Positions 15,669-22,646 of a stretch of 22,646 nucleotides of DNA are shown piece by piece (the first letter of the stretch is position 1; every line of letters begins with the position of its first letter). Where the stretch lies: positions 1 through 22,646 of the forward strand of contig CAZEZH010000045.1 in the NCBI GenBank assembly GCA_964516305.1. The letters run 5' to 3'. The DNA comes from Lamprobacter sp964516305 (GTDB lineage: Bacteria > Pseudomonadota > Gammaproteobacteria > Chromatiales > Chromatiaceae). The position numbers and the translations under genes are program-made. The notes below the pieces were generated by a model, which was not told the origin of the DNA, searched no databases, and saw nothing but the letters and a program-made list of their open reading frames with translations.

Positions 15669-16220
15669 CAGTCTCCCCCCTCTGTGCAATAACGGAAGCA
15701 TAAAATGGACCAAGGCGAACCAGCCGGTCAGCTCCGGCGCGCTCGATCGACGCCGAAGCAGATGTAGCCCAGATGAGGGCTAATCCCGCAGCAGCAGCAG
15801 CAGCGGCCGCCCACCGGCTCAAATCAACCGCCACTAGCTGATTTGAACCACCCCCCGGCAGTCAGCTCTTCACCCTCGATCGGGCCGTTGCAGCCGCACA
15901 TACTGCAAGCAAATCGGGGCAAGCAAACCTGGGACCATAGGCTTTGGCCGGACCAGCAGGGGACGCAGGTGTCGGCGTCCATACACCATCGCGCGAGCAG
16001 GCGCAGCCCGTCAGCTAGGGGCGCGCTGATCACGGCGGCACGCATGCTGCTTAAATTTGCGATACACATGTTGCTTCATGACCTGGTCGGTGACCTTAAT
16101 GTTCTCGCTAAGTCACTGTTTATTTGAATCCGTGTCAAACTGTGCCATCTGCGGTTTACAGGTTCATGCGAAATATTGGATACAGACCGCTTGATGCACC
16201 TGTCCCGGAGCTGAAACGCC
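15669..16220. other. 550-bp intergenic stretch with a hairpin and a doubtful Cys-rich frame
   Basis: This holds the FixJ-type gene's promoter at the left and that of the gene at 16221 at the right. It includes five GCA triplets at 15788-15802. A 33-34 base hairpin lies at 15816-15849. A minus frame at 15824-16069 encodes 81 residues with nine Cys (CVPC, CSMCGC), and an overlapping plus frame covers 15843-16127. I cannot assign either frame to a family. Confidence 0.35.
15816..15849. other. imperfect inverted repeat, 11-bp arms
   Basis: GGCTCAAATCA (15816-15826) and TGATTTGAACC (15839-15849) are complementary at 10 of 11 positions around a 12-base loop. No T-run follows on either strand. It could be an operator or a processing hairpin. 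Confidence 0.35.
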
Positions 16221-17012
16221 ATGAACACTGCGATGACCAATTTAGAACTCATGGACTATTTAGAACTCGTGGACACCCCCGAACGGCTTGACGTCGCGTT
16301 GTTCAACCTCGCGCGCGTGGTCCTCAGACCAGCCAAGATCCGCGCTGGGGCGCGGAGGCACCTCAGCACCGCCCCCTTTGCGTTGATGATCCTTGTCATC
16401 ACCGCGTTGGCGACCCCTGAACTCGCCGCTCAAGCACCGATTGATTCAGCCAGGCCTGGCGAAGCGACGCGAACACCAAGCGGCCAGCCCTGGCGAGGTA
16501 CCCTCCAGAGCGGCGCTGAGGTCTGGGTCGACCCGCGCACGAATCGGGCAATAACCCGAGGATTCGGCTACCAGACCCAGCTCTGGGATGGCGTCTACCG
16601 CCTGAATGACGGCAACGAGTTGCACGTGCGCAATGGCCAAGTGGTACCGACCACTGAGATGCTTGAGCACCGGAATGCGACACCGGAGATACGGGCACCT
16701 GAGGCACTGGTTCCAGGTGGCGAAGCAGCCGCGCAGCGGGGCGCAACAGCATCAGCGCAGCGCAGTGGCAGCCGCCCCTGCCAAGCGCTCGTTGACCAAG
16801 CTTGCGGTCGCGACAACGCCTGCGCGGAAACGACCAAGTGCAGCGCAGCACGGCAGCTGCTCGATATGGCGGCTGAAGAGCGGGCGCAGCAGGCTAACCC
16901 CAAGGCCCTGACGGACACCGGGCTCAAGTGCCGCGAGGCGCTCCGGGACAGTTTTTTCGCTCCCTGTCAGGCAAGCGCCACTGACGAGGATGCATCCGCA
17001 CCGGCGCGCTAA
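16221..17012 (+). CDS. unknown membrane-anchored or exported protein with six C-terminal cysteines
   Basis: This encodes 263 residues. A polar N-terminal stretch of about 50 residues (with LELMDYLELVDTPERLDVAL) is followed by one hydrophobic segment at about 51-70 (APFALMILVITALATPELAA), which may be an anchor or an internal signal. The middle (residues 90-150) is a polar domain with GQPWRGTLQSGAEVWVDPRT and VYRLNDGNELHVRNGQVVPT. The end carries C187, C195, C201, C207, C237 and C249 (PCQALVDQACGRDNACAETTK), compatible with three disulfides in an oxidising compartment. I do not recognise the family. A GGAG lies about 10 bases before the ATG. It stands alone, so the context says little. Confidence 0.65.
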   Translation: MNTAMTNLELMDYLELVDTPERLDVALFNLARVVLRPAKIRAGARRHLSTAPFALMILVITALATPELAAQAPIDSARPGEATRTPSGQPWRGTLQSGAEVWVDPRTNRAITRGFGYQTQLWDGVYRLNDGNELHVRNGQVVPTTEMLEHRNATPEIRAPEALVPGGEAAAQRGATASAQRSGSRPCQALVDQACGRDNACAETTKCSAARQLLDMAAEERAQQANPKALTDTGLKCREALRDSFFAPCQASATDEDASAPAR

Positions 17013-17212
17013 TCGCCGGGCGCGCCGACGAACAATCGCAGGCTGTCTATTTGGTAACGCCACTCAATAGGGACTGCACCCAATGAGCGTCAAGAACTGG
17101 CCTAGGTTCTCAACGGCAGCCGGATACTCGATCTGAACCTGTCTCCATTGGGGAGCGCATCCATGAGCCGTCGATTCGCTCGATCTTCTATCCGCTTCTT
17201 CGCCGCCTCTGT

Positions 17213-17512
17213 TCACCGCCCAGCGATGGCCGCTTCGAGTTCTGGCATCGCCACCGGCTTGACCAGATGGTGGTCGATGCCAGCGAGGCGCGAGCGGCGG
17301 TGGTCCACTTCACGACTGAAGCCGGTGACGTCGATCACTCGCAAGCCGCCAAAGCCCTTGAGGCGGCGCAGTCGAGTGGCGACCTCGTAGCCGTCGAGAC
17401 CTGGCAGGCCGATATCGAGAACCACCACCTCGGGCCGGTGGGACTCGGCCGCGCTGAGACCGGCGGGCCCATTGCGCGCGAGCACCACAGCATGCCCGCG
17501 CTGCTCCAGCAG
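17213..17512 (-). pseudogene. relic of a response-regulator receiver domain
   Basis: The frame reads LLEQRGHAVVLARNGPAGL, then EVVVLDIGLPGLDGYEVATR with the phospho-acceptor Asp, VIDVTGF, and HHLVKPVAMPELEAAI with the conserved Lys. This is the last three quarters of a receiver domain, of the type found at the C-terminus of hybrid kinases. The first strand with its acidic pair (VLVVDDN) is missing; the sequence upstream (from about 17513) is unrelated and has no start. It is most likely a fragment left after deletion of a larger gene. Confidence 0.65.
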
Positions 17513-17723
17513 CCGCGGTGGACGCGTGCCCTGGCGGTGGAGCGGAGTCTGTGCTCGCCGGTCGGCAGCCTGTGGCTGGTCTAGCCCTAGCCGAATTCAT
17601 CGAAAATTCCGAAGAGCCAGAAGGTTTTTTCGAGGTTGTTGCCGAATCACCAGGCGATGACTGTCGATATGATCAACCTACGCCAACCCGCCAAAGACGT
17701 GACCGGGACCGCCGTTCCACGGC

Positions 17724-17743
17724 AGCCCAGCGTACGCCGGGCT
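17724..17743. other. small hairpin upstream of the DUF4914-like gene
   Basis: AGCCCAGCGTACGCCGGGCT folds with AGCCC/GGGCT arms around a self-complementary GCGTACGC core and is followed by TTT. It may be a weak plus-strand terminator for upstream transcription or a leader element, 46 bases before the start at 17790. Confidence 0.3.
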
Positions 17744-17789
17744 TTCGGGGTTGCAGCATTCCGTGCCTACGTCTGTATTGAGGCCAAGT

Positions 17790-19745
17790 ATGCCCCCAAC
17801 CGATCTCCCTCCCCCGCATCCGAGCTGGCATTCAACGATGAGCCCCCAATCGCTCCGTCTGCTCGATCTATCGCTATCGCCCGAGACACGCGAGCTGCTC
17901 TCGGCTGCGCCGAGTGTCACCGTCGCCAGCTCCCACGAGGAGCTCATAGCCCTCGCCGTCCGCGATGCGGGCATCGACGGCATCCATGAGGTCGACTACC
18001 AGGTGCCTGGAGTCGGGCGCGTGGTCGAGGCCAACGTCTGCAGCACCCGTAACGGCATCTCAGCCAACTACATCGAGCCCTACATGCGTCGGCGCGACCC
18101 CGACTGCATGGTCATCGGCGACGACCGCCCTACGGATAAGACCACCTATGTCGAGCGCTTTGCGGCCTCCTTCGACCCAGTGCGCGAGGAGACCTTCGAC
18201 TGGCTGAAGACTCAGCCGCTTGCCGTCTTCGCCTTCTATGCCGGACTGCCGAGCCCGGCGACCCAGGCGCTGGTGATCGCCCCGGACAATGCCGGCTTCT
18301 TCGCCCTCGGCCTCGCATTACTGCAAGGCATCGTGCCTGTTGAGAATCTGCCCGATGACTTCCAGCCTAAGGCCGTCATCTACGTCGCACCGCCGTTTCG
18401 GCACACCCACTTCGAGGGTCGCCAAGTCGTCGTGCATAACCGCCGCGAAGGTGTGCACGAGGTCTTCAGCTACAACCTCTACCCCGGCCCCAGTGCCAAG
18501 AAGGGCGTCTATGGGGTGCTGCTCAACATCGGCGAGGAAGAGCGCTGGGTGACCATGCATTGCGCCACGGTGCAGGTGGTGACCCCCTACGAGAACAAGG
18601 TCGTAATCTCGCATGAGGGCGCCAGCGGTGGCGGCAAGAGCGAGATGCTCGAATACGCGCATCGCCAGCCTGATGGGACCCTATTGATCGGCCATAACCT
18701 AGCCTCCGGCGAGAAGCGCAAATTCACCCTACCCAAGGGCTGCGATCTGCGCCCGGTGACCGATGACATGGCGCTCTGCCACCCGTCGTTGGAGAGGGGC
18801 AACGGTAAGCTGACCCTGATCGATGCGGAAGAGGCCTGGTTCGTGCGCTGTAACCACATCGACCGCTACGGCACCGATCCGCACATCGAGGCGCTGACGG
18901 TTCACCCGCCGGAGCCGCTGCTGTTCCTCAACATCGAAGGTCGCCCAGGCGCAACGACGCTGCTCTGGGAGCATATCGAGGATGCGCCGGGTGAGCCATG
19001 CCCGAACCCACGCGTGGTCATCCCGCGCAAGATCATCCCCGACGTGGTGCACGGCGCCGTGGATGTGGACGTGCGCAGTATGGGCGTGCGCACGCCCCCC
19101 TGCAGCGCCGAGCGGCCCACCTACGGCATCGTGGGTCTGTTCCATCTGTTGCCGCCGGCGCTCGCCTGGCTCTGGCGGCTGGTCGCGCCCCGAGGCCACG
19201 CCAACCCCAGCATCGTCGAGACTGCGGGCATGACGTCCGAGGGCGTTGGCTCGTACTGGCCTTTCGCGACCGGACGCATGGTCGATCACGCCAACCTGTT
19301 GCTGAACCAGATCATCGAGACGCCTGAGGTGCGTTATGTGCTGATCCCCAACCAGCACATCGGCGTCTGGGATGTTGGCTTCATGCCGCAGTGGATCGCC
19401 CGCGAGTATTTCGCTCGTCGCGGCGGCGCCCGTTTTGCCGCCAACCGGATGCGGCCCTCACGCTGTCCGTTGCTGGGCTACAACCCTGGCAGCATCATGA
19501 TGGAGGGCAGCACGATCGGTAACTGGTTCTTCGAGGTCGAGCATCAGCCCGAGGTCGGCCCGGCAGCTTATGATCAGGGTGCAGCGATTCTCACCGAGTT
19601 CTTCCACCGCGAACTCAAGGCCTTCCTGGGTCCCGATCTGCTGCCCTCCGGCCAGCGCATCATCGAGTGCTGCCTCGCGGGCGGCAGTCTTGAGGACTAT
19701 CAGGGGCTACTCGATCTGCCCTTCTTGGAGCCGGGCGAGGGCTAA
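17790..19745 (+). CDS. DUF4914-like protein with P-loop (PEPCK/HPr-kinase-like motif)
   Basis: This large soluble protein has about 651 residues. A clear nucleotide-binding P-loop, GASGGGKS, lies at about residues 277-284, in the context VVISHEGASGGGKSEMLEYA. The size and blocks such as DHANLLLNQIIETPEVRYVL and GIVGLFHLLPPALAWLWRLV fit DUF4914 as I remember it, a family without known function. The P-loop form resembles that of PEP carboxykinase and HPr kinase, so an ATP-dependent reaction on a small acid is a guess worth testing. ATG 17790 is chosen because GAGG lies 6 bases upstream; ATG 17838 would give a more usual start (MSPQSLRLLDL) but has a poor ribosome site. The MFS gene follows after 149 bp in the same direction. 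Confidence 0.7.
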   Translation: MPPTDLPPPHPSWHSTMSPQSLRLLDLSLSPETRELLSAAPSVTVASSHEELIALAVRDAGIDGIHEVDYQVPGVGRVVEANVCSTRNGISANYIEPYMRRRDPDCMVIGDDRPTDKTTYVERFAASFDPVREETFDWLKTQPLAVFAFYAGLPSPATQALVIAPDNAGFFALGLALLQGIVPVENLPDDFQPKAVIYVAPPFRHTHFEGRQVVVHNRREGVHEVFSYNLYPGPSAKKGVYGVLLNIGEEERWVTMHCATVQVVTPYENKVVISHEGASGGGKSEMLEYAHRQPDGTLLIGHNLASGEKRKFTLPKGCDLRPVTDDMALCHPSLERGNGKLTLIDAEEAWFVRCNHIDRYGTDPHIEALTVHPPEPLLFLNIEGRPGATTLLWEHIEDAPGEPCPNPRVVIPRKIIPDVVHGAVDVDVRSMGVRTPPCSAERPTYGIVGLFHLLPPALAWLWRLVAPRGHANPSIVETAGMTSEGVGSYWPFATGRMVDHANLLLNQIIETPEVRYVLIPNQHIGVWDVGFMPQWIAREYFARRGGARFAANRMRPSRCPLLGYNPGSIMMEGSTIGNWFFEVEHQPEVGPAAYDQGAAILTEFFHRELKAFLGPDLLPSGQRIIECCLAGGSLEDYQGLLDLPFLEPGEG

Positions 19746-19776
19746 GGGGTTTTGCTCCTTGGAGTCTCTACCCAAG

Positions 19777-19802
19777 ACCCTGAGGCGACCTGTCCTCGGG
19801 GT
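19777..19802. other. hairpin between the DUF4914-like gene and the MFS gene
   Basis: ACCCTGAGG (19777-19785) pairs with CCTCGGGGT (19794-19802) across an 8-base loop, with one T/G wobble. No T-run follows, so transcription may continue into the MFS gene with some attenuation. Confidence 0.35.
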
Positions 19803-19894
19803 CGACGTCCCCTATATCGCATCCACCACAGAGGGGCGGCCGTCGCAACAGCACGCCGGCACCTAAGGCCAATCGAAAGAAGGAAAACCGCAGC

Positions 19895-21358
19895 ATGACG
19901 AGTCAACACGGCGACAAGCGCTGGGGCGTCGTCGCCGGGGCACTGATCATTCAGATGAGCCTTGGCGCCGTATACATCTGGAGCGTCTTTCAGACGCCAC
20001 TGCTGGCTCAATTCCCGGGCTGGTCCGAGACCCAAGTCACCCTGCCAGCCCAGCTCGTGATCGCGGTCTTCGCGTTCGCGGTGATCCTGGGCGGGCGTTT
20101 CCAGGACCGGCTTGGGCCGCGGCTGGTGGGCAGCGTCGGCGGCCTGATCCTGGGCCTCGGGCTGATGCTCGCCGGGCTCACGGGAGAGTTCGCCGAGGGA
20201 CTGGCCCTGGCCTGGCTGGTCGGCACCTATGCTGTGATCGGCGGTTTCGGTATTGGCATGGCCTACGTCTGTCCGGTCGCGACCTGCGTGAAGTGGTTCC
20301 CGGACAAGCGCGGGCTGATCACCGGCCTGGCAGTCGCAGGATTCGGCGCTGGTGCCTTCTTTTTCGCGCCCCTGGCGCGGGCGCTGATCGGGGGCGGCGA
20401 CTATGAGCTGTTCGGGATCGCACTCTTCCCGCTGCCGCAGGCCGGCGTCTTCGACACCTTCATGGTGCTCGGCGTGATCTTCCTGACTGCGGTGGTGCTG
20501 GGCTCCCAGCTACTGCGCAACCCGCCTAAGGGCTATTGCCCGGCGGGCTGGACGCCGCCGGCAGCCGCCGCCAGTCGTGATCCCGATCAGGCCGATTTCT
20601 CACCACGCGAGATGCTCCGCACCCCGACCTTCTGGCTCCTCTGGGTGACCTATCTGGCCGGCAGCACGGCTGGTCTCATGGTGATCATGAAGGCGGCGCC
20701 GATCTGGGAGACCTTCAGCCTGTCGGCGGCTGTTGAGGTTCCGGTCTCTTACGAGCGCTTCGCGACCATCGCCACAGCTGCGGCAATGGCGGTGGCGGTG
20801 CTTGCGCTGTTCAACGCCGCCGGGCGCATTCTCTGGGGCCGGGTGTCCGACAGCCTCGGCCGCAAGCAGACCTTGATCCTGATGTTCGTGCTCTGCGCCT
20901 TGGTCCTGTTCGCGCTCGATTGGATGCGTCCTTACCCCTTGTACCTGCTTGGCGTGTCGCTGGTCGCACTCTGCTTCGGCGGCTATCTCGCGCTCTACCC
21001 GGCGATCACGGCCGACTACTACGGCACCCAACACATCGGCGTGAACTATGGCCTGCTGTTCACCGCCTACGGCAGCGGCGGCCTGCTCGGCCCGTTCATC
21101 GCTGCTACGCTGTTGCAGACGGCCGAGAGCGTTGAATACCAGGTGCTGGATGCGAACGGGGCGCTCGCCACCCGCGTCTTCCAGCTTGGCGATTACGATG
21201 CCGCCTTCCTCACCTCAGGGCTTCTCTGTTTAGCGGCTGCGGCGCTGACGTTGGGATTGCGCACACCTCAACGCAACCACCCGCCTCTGGACAGGCGCGG
21301 CCAGCAAGCAGCCCAGGTGGACGGTATAACCGGCCTGCCCGCATATAAGCAATCCTAA
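19895..21358 (+). CDS. MFS transporter, oxalate/formate antiporter (OFA) family
   Basis: This 487-residue protein has 12 predicted membrane helices. OFA marks are the opening RWGVVAGALIIQMSLGAVYIWSVF, the loop GRFQDRLGPR after helix 2, FGIGMAYVCPVATCVKWFPDKRG, the central-loop NPPKGYCPAGW, and EMLRTPTFWLLW at the start of the second half. NYGLLFTAYGSGGLLGPFIA lies near the end. Family members carry oxalate, formate and other small carboxylates such as lactate or pyruvate; the substrate here cannot be told. An AAGGA sits about 11 bases before the ATG. The DUF4914-like gene lies 149 bp upstream in the same direction, so both may serve one carboxylate pathway. Confidence 0.9.
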   Translation: MTSQHGDKRWGVVAGALIIQMSLGAVYIWSVFQTPLLAQFPGWSETQVTLPAQLVIAVFAFAVILGGRFQDRLGPRLVGSVGGLILGLGLMLAGLTGEFAEGLALAWLVGTYAVIGGFGIGMAYVCPVATCVKWFPDKRGLITGLAVAGFGAGAFFFAPLARALIGGGDYELFGIALFPLPQAGVFDTFMVLGVIFLTAVVLGSQLLRNPPKGYCPAGWTPPAAAASRDPDQADFSPREMLRTPTFWLLWVTYLAGSTAGLMVIMKAAPIWETFSLSAAVEVPVSYERFATIATAAAMAVAVLALFNAAGRILWGRVSDSLGRKQTLILMFVLCALVLFALDWMRPYPLYLLGVSLVALCFGGYLALYPAITADYYGTQHIGVNYGLLFTAYGSGGLLGPFIAATLLQTAESVEYQVLDANGALATRVFQLGDYDAAFLTSGLLCLAAAALTLGLRTPQRNHPPLDRRGQQAAQVDGITGLPAYKQS

Positions 21359-21384
21359 TGCGTCCAGTGCAGAAACGGCTCTGC

Positions 21385-21612
21385 CTACGGCGGCGTCCTA
21401 GATCGCGCCACAGCATAGCGGTCCATGTCCAGCAGGCCGATTTCCATATGGCTGATCAGGTCGACGATCAGGGTGTCCCGGCTGAGGGTGTCCAGGTGCC
21501 GGGAGGCGCCGATCAGTATCCCGGCGCCTTCGGCGAACAGGCGTTCGGGCCGGGATAGCCTTGCCTCATCCCAGGTGAAATCTGGCCAATTTAATCTGGG
21601 CGGTCGCCGCAA
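21385..21612 (-). pseudogene. probable relic of a Fic-family protein N-terminus
   Basis: The frame reads LNWPDFTWDEARLS, then GILIGASRHLDTLSRDTLIV, DLISHMEIGLLDMDRYAV, and a stop. WP.FTWD near the start and the L....R..LIV.LIS...EI...LLD.D pattern resemble the N-terminal DUF4172-type domain of Fic AMP-transferases, where the second block normally reads ...SEIEGE.LD. A few residues of that inhibitory motif seem deleted, and the whole Fic catalytic domain (HPFxxGNGR) is missing. The only start is a TTG. The match is short, so this is tentative. Confidence 0.4.
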
Positions 21613-21737
21613 TCAGCGGAGGCGTTACGTTGACCGAGCCCACGGCCCTCGTTAACCTCCTATAATCATCCGGCTGCTAGGCCATTGGCGGGCAGCGGCC
21701 TTGGCTTCGCGACGACTATCCTCAGACTCATCCACTT

Positions 21738-22532
21738 ATGCTCACTGAGAAATGCCCTCGCTGCGGAAGCGGCAATGTCCGCCGATCCCGAAAAAAATCC
21801 TCGGACCCCAACCTTAAGAGCCTCTCCCTATTCAGTCGGTTTTTCCGCTGCCGCGATTGTCATTCACGCTTCCCTGCTCGGGACCTTCAACTGCTTCAGC
21901 TGTGGGGGCTCGCTCTGTTCTCACTGCTGTTGATTGTAGTGACCGTCACCTGGGCCGTTCGGCATCAGCCTGTCACCGCCGAGCATGAAATCACCGAACA
22001 AGCGCAGCCGGCCGAGTCTTCAGAAGCCGACCCCGCAGAGCAGACAATTGACGAAGCCGAACACAACTATCGCAAAGGCCTGGAGCTGCTGCGGCGTTCG
22101 GCGCAAAACGGAGCGCGCTCAGCGTTACCCAGCGCTGCGGAGTGGCTGCAGCATGCCGCCGAGGATGGCCATCTCAGAGCACAACTGATGCTCGGCGTTT
22201 TGCACGAGAACGGAATCGGTGTAATCCAGGATTACGAGCAAGCGCTCGACTGGTATCGGCTTGCGGCAAAGCAAGGCGAGACTGTCGCGATGTACCGCGT
22301 CGGGTCAATGCTTAGGAGAGGCGTCGGAGCCGACAAAGACCTGATTGAAGCCTATGCCTGGTGCAACATCGCGGCGGCCCGCGGTCATCAAGAAGCAACG
22401 ATCGATCGCGACCAAATCGGCAACCAACTCGCGCCAGAAGAGATGAAGGAGGCACAGCAACAGTCGCGGACGTTCGACGAGAAATTGCCCTACGTTGCCG
22501 CAAAGCCCTTCATAATGCCTGCGGGATTGTGA
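21738..22532 (+). CDS. zinc-ribbon, single-TM, Sel1-repeat protein
   Basis: This 264-residue protein has three parts. Residues 1-45 form a zinc ribbon with C6, C9, C38 and C41 (CPRCGSGNVRRS, FRCRDCHSRF). Residues 52-73 are one membrane helix (LLQLWGLALFSLLLIVVTVT), followed by an acidic linker (about 77-107). Residues about 129-217 are Sel1-type TPR repeats: AAEWLQHAAEDGHLRAQLML, ALDWYRLAAKQGETVAMYRV, EAYAWCNIAAARGHQEA. The ribbon is probably cytoplasmic and the repeats periplasmic, so it may link an inner-membrane partner to a periplasmic one. Sel1 proteins act as scaffolds in envelope or signalling complexes; no partner is evident here. I find no clear ribosome site before the ATG. Confidence 0.75.
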   Translation: MLTEKCPRCGSGNVRRSRKKSSDPNLKSLSLFSRFFRCRDCHSRFPARDLQLLQLWGLALFSLLLIVVTVTWAVRHQPVTAEHEITEQAQPAESSEADPAEQTIDEAEHNYRKGLELLRRSAQNGARSALPSAAEWLQHAAEDGHLRAQLMLGVLHENGIGVIQDYEQALDWYRLAAKQGETVAMYRVGSMLRRGVGADKDLIEAYAWCNIAAARGHQEATIDRDQIGNQLAPEEMKEAQQQSRTFDEKLPYVAAKPFIMPAGL

Positions 22533-22586
22533 TCGTCGGGCCACCGCGATGCTCATCCCAAACAGACCCTTGACCGCTTGCAGAAG

Positions 22587-22646
22587 CTAGTGTACGGCAT
22601 CGAAGCCGTAGCGGCTCGCCAGCACACCGGCGCCAAAGGCGGCAGC
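22587..22646 (-). CDS. 3' end of a minus-strand gene (partial, runs off right edge)
   Basis: The last 19 codons before a TAG at 22587-22589 read AAAFGAGVLASRYGFDAVH, a natural-looking protein end, hydrophobic then polar. The gene continues beyond the window. There is too little to name a family. Confidence 0.35.
   Translation of the reverse strand, partial: AAAFGAGVLASRYGFDAVH

Noticed and set aside
15788..15802. Five GCA triplets
   Set aside because: Short low-complexity run, not in a convincing gene; no sign of function.
18729..19358. Minus-strand frame of 209 codons within the DUF4914-like gene
   Set aside because: Antisense to conserved coding sequence of the large plus-strand gene; no start signal or family match.

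Overview
The window is GC-rich, densely coding bacterial DNA. Codon use and protein relationships suggest a gammaproteobacterium, most plausibly a purple sulfur bacterium (Chromatiaceae type). This is inference: no rRNA, tRNA or photosynthesis gene is present to confirm it. I see no insertion sequence with clear ends, no CRISPR array and no tRNA.

Left part (1-3705, mostly minus strand). This begins with a stand-alone Fe-S oxidoreductase resembling the C-terminal half of YdiJ-type FAD/Fe-S dehydrogenases; it runs off the left edge. A flavodoxin that has lost its C-terminal half follows, then a small membrane protein and a UmuD with intact catalytic residues. Only a decayed stub of umuC lies behind umuD. 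A higA-type antitoxin gene broken by a 4-bp tandem duplication (GCAG GCAG) comes next. This flank looks like a zone of gene decay.

Central cluster (3728-11652), the most interesting part. Five minus-strand genes lie in a row: attH2-like, outer-membrane barrel, outer-membrane barrel, MscS-type channel with a long periplasmic coiled coil, attH1-like. A LysR regulator is transcribed divergently from a 242-bp region rich in dyads. The two AttH/CrtC-type lipocalin-like proteins are paralogues (shared NPETMYGL and EHQWGN motifs), both with export signals and one of them Tat-like. Every structural protein is predicted to be in the envelope, so I read this as an envelope module for modifying or moving a hydrophobic compound under control of a small-molecule sensor. 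The substrate is unknown.

Middle (11851-15668). A CsbD/YjbJ stress protein and a DUF1523-like protein form a small operon ending in a strong hairpin. A histidine-kinase-like protein with an H-box but no recognisable ATP-binding boxes follows. Next are a CheW protein with a complete CZB zinc-binding domain inserted in it, and a FixJ-type response regulator. The last three may belong to one signalling pathway.

Right part (16221-22646). This holds a six-cysteine exported or anchored protein and a relic of a receiver domain. A DUF4914-like protein with a P-loop lies ahead of an OFA-family MFS carrier, probably in one unit. A probable Fic-protein relic, a zinc-ribbon/TM/Sel1-repeat protein and the last codons of a minus-strand gene at the right edge complete it.
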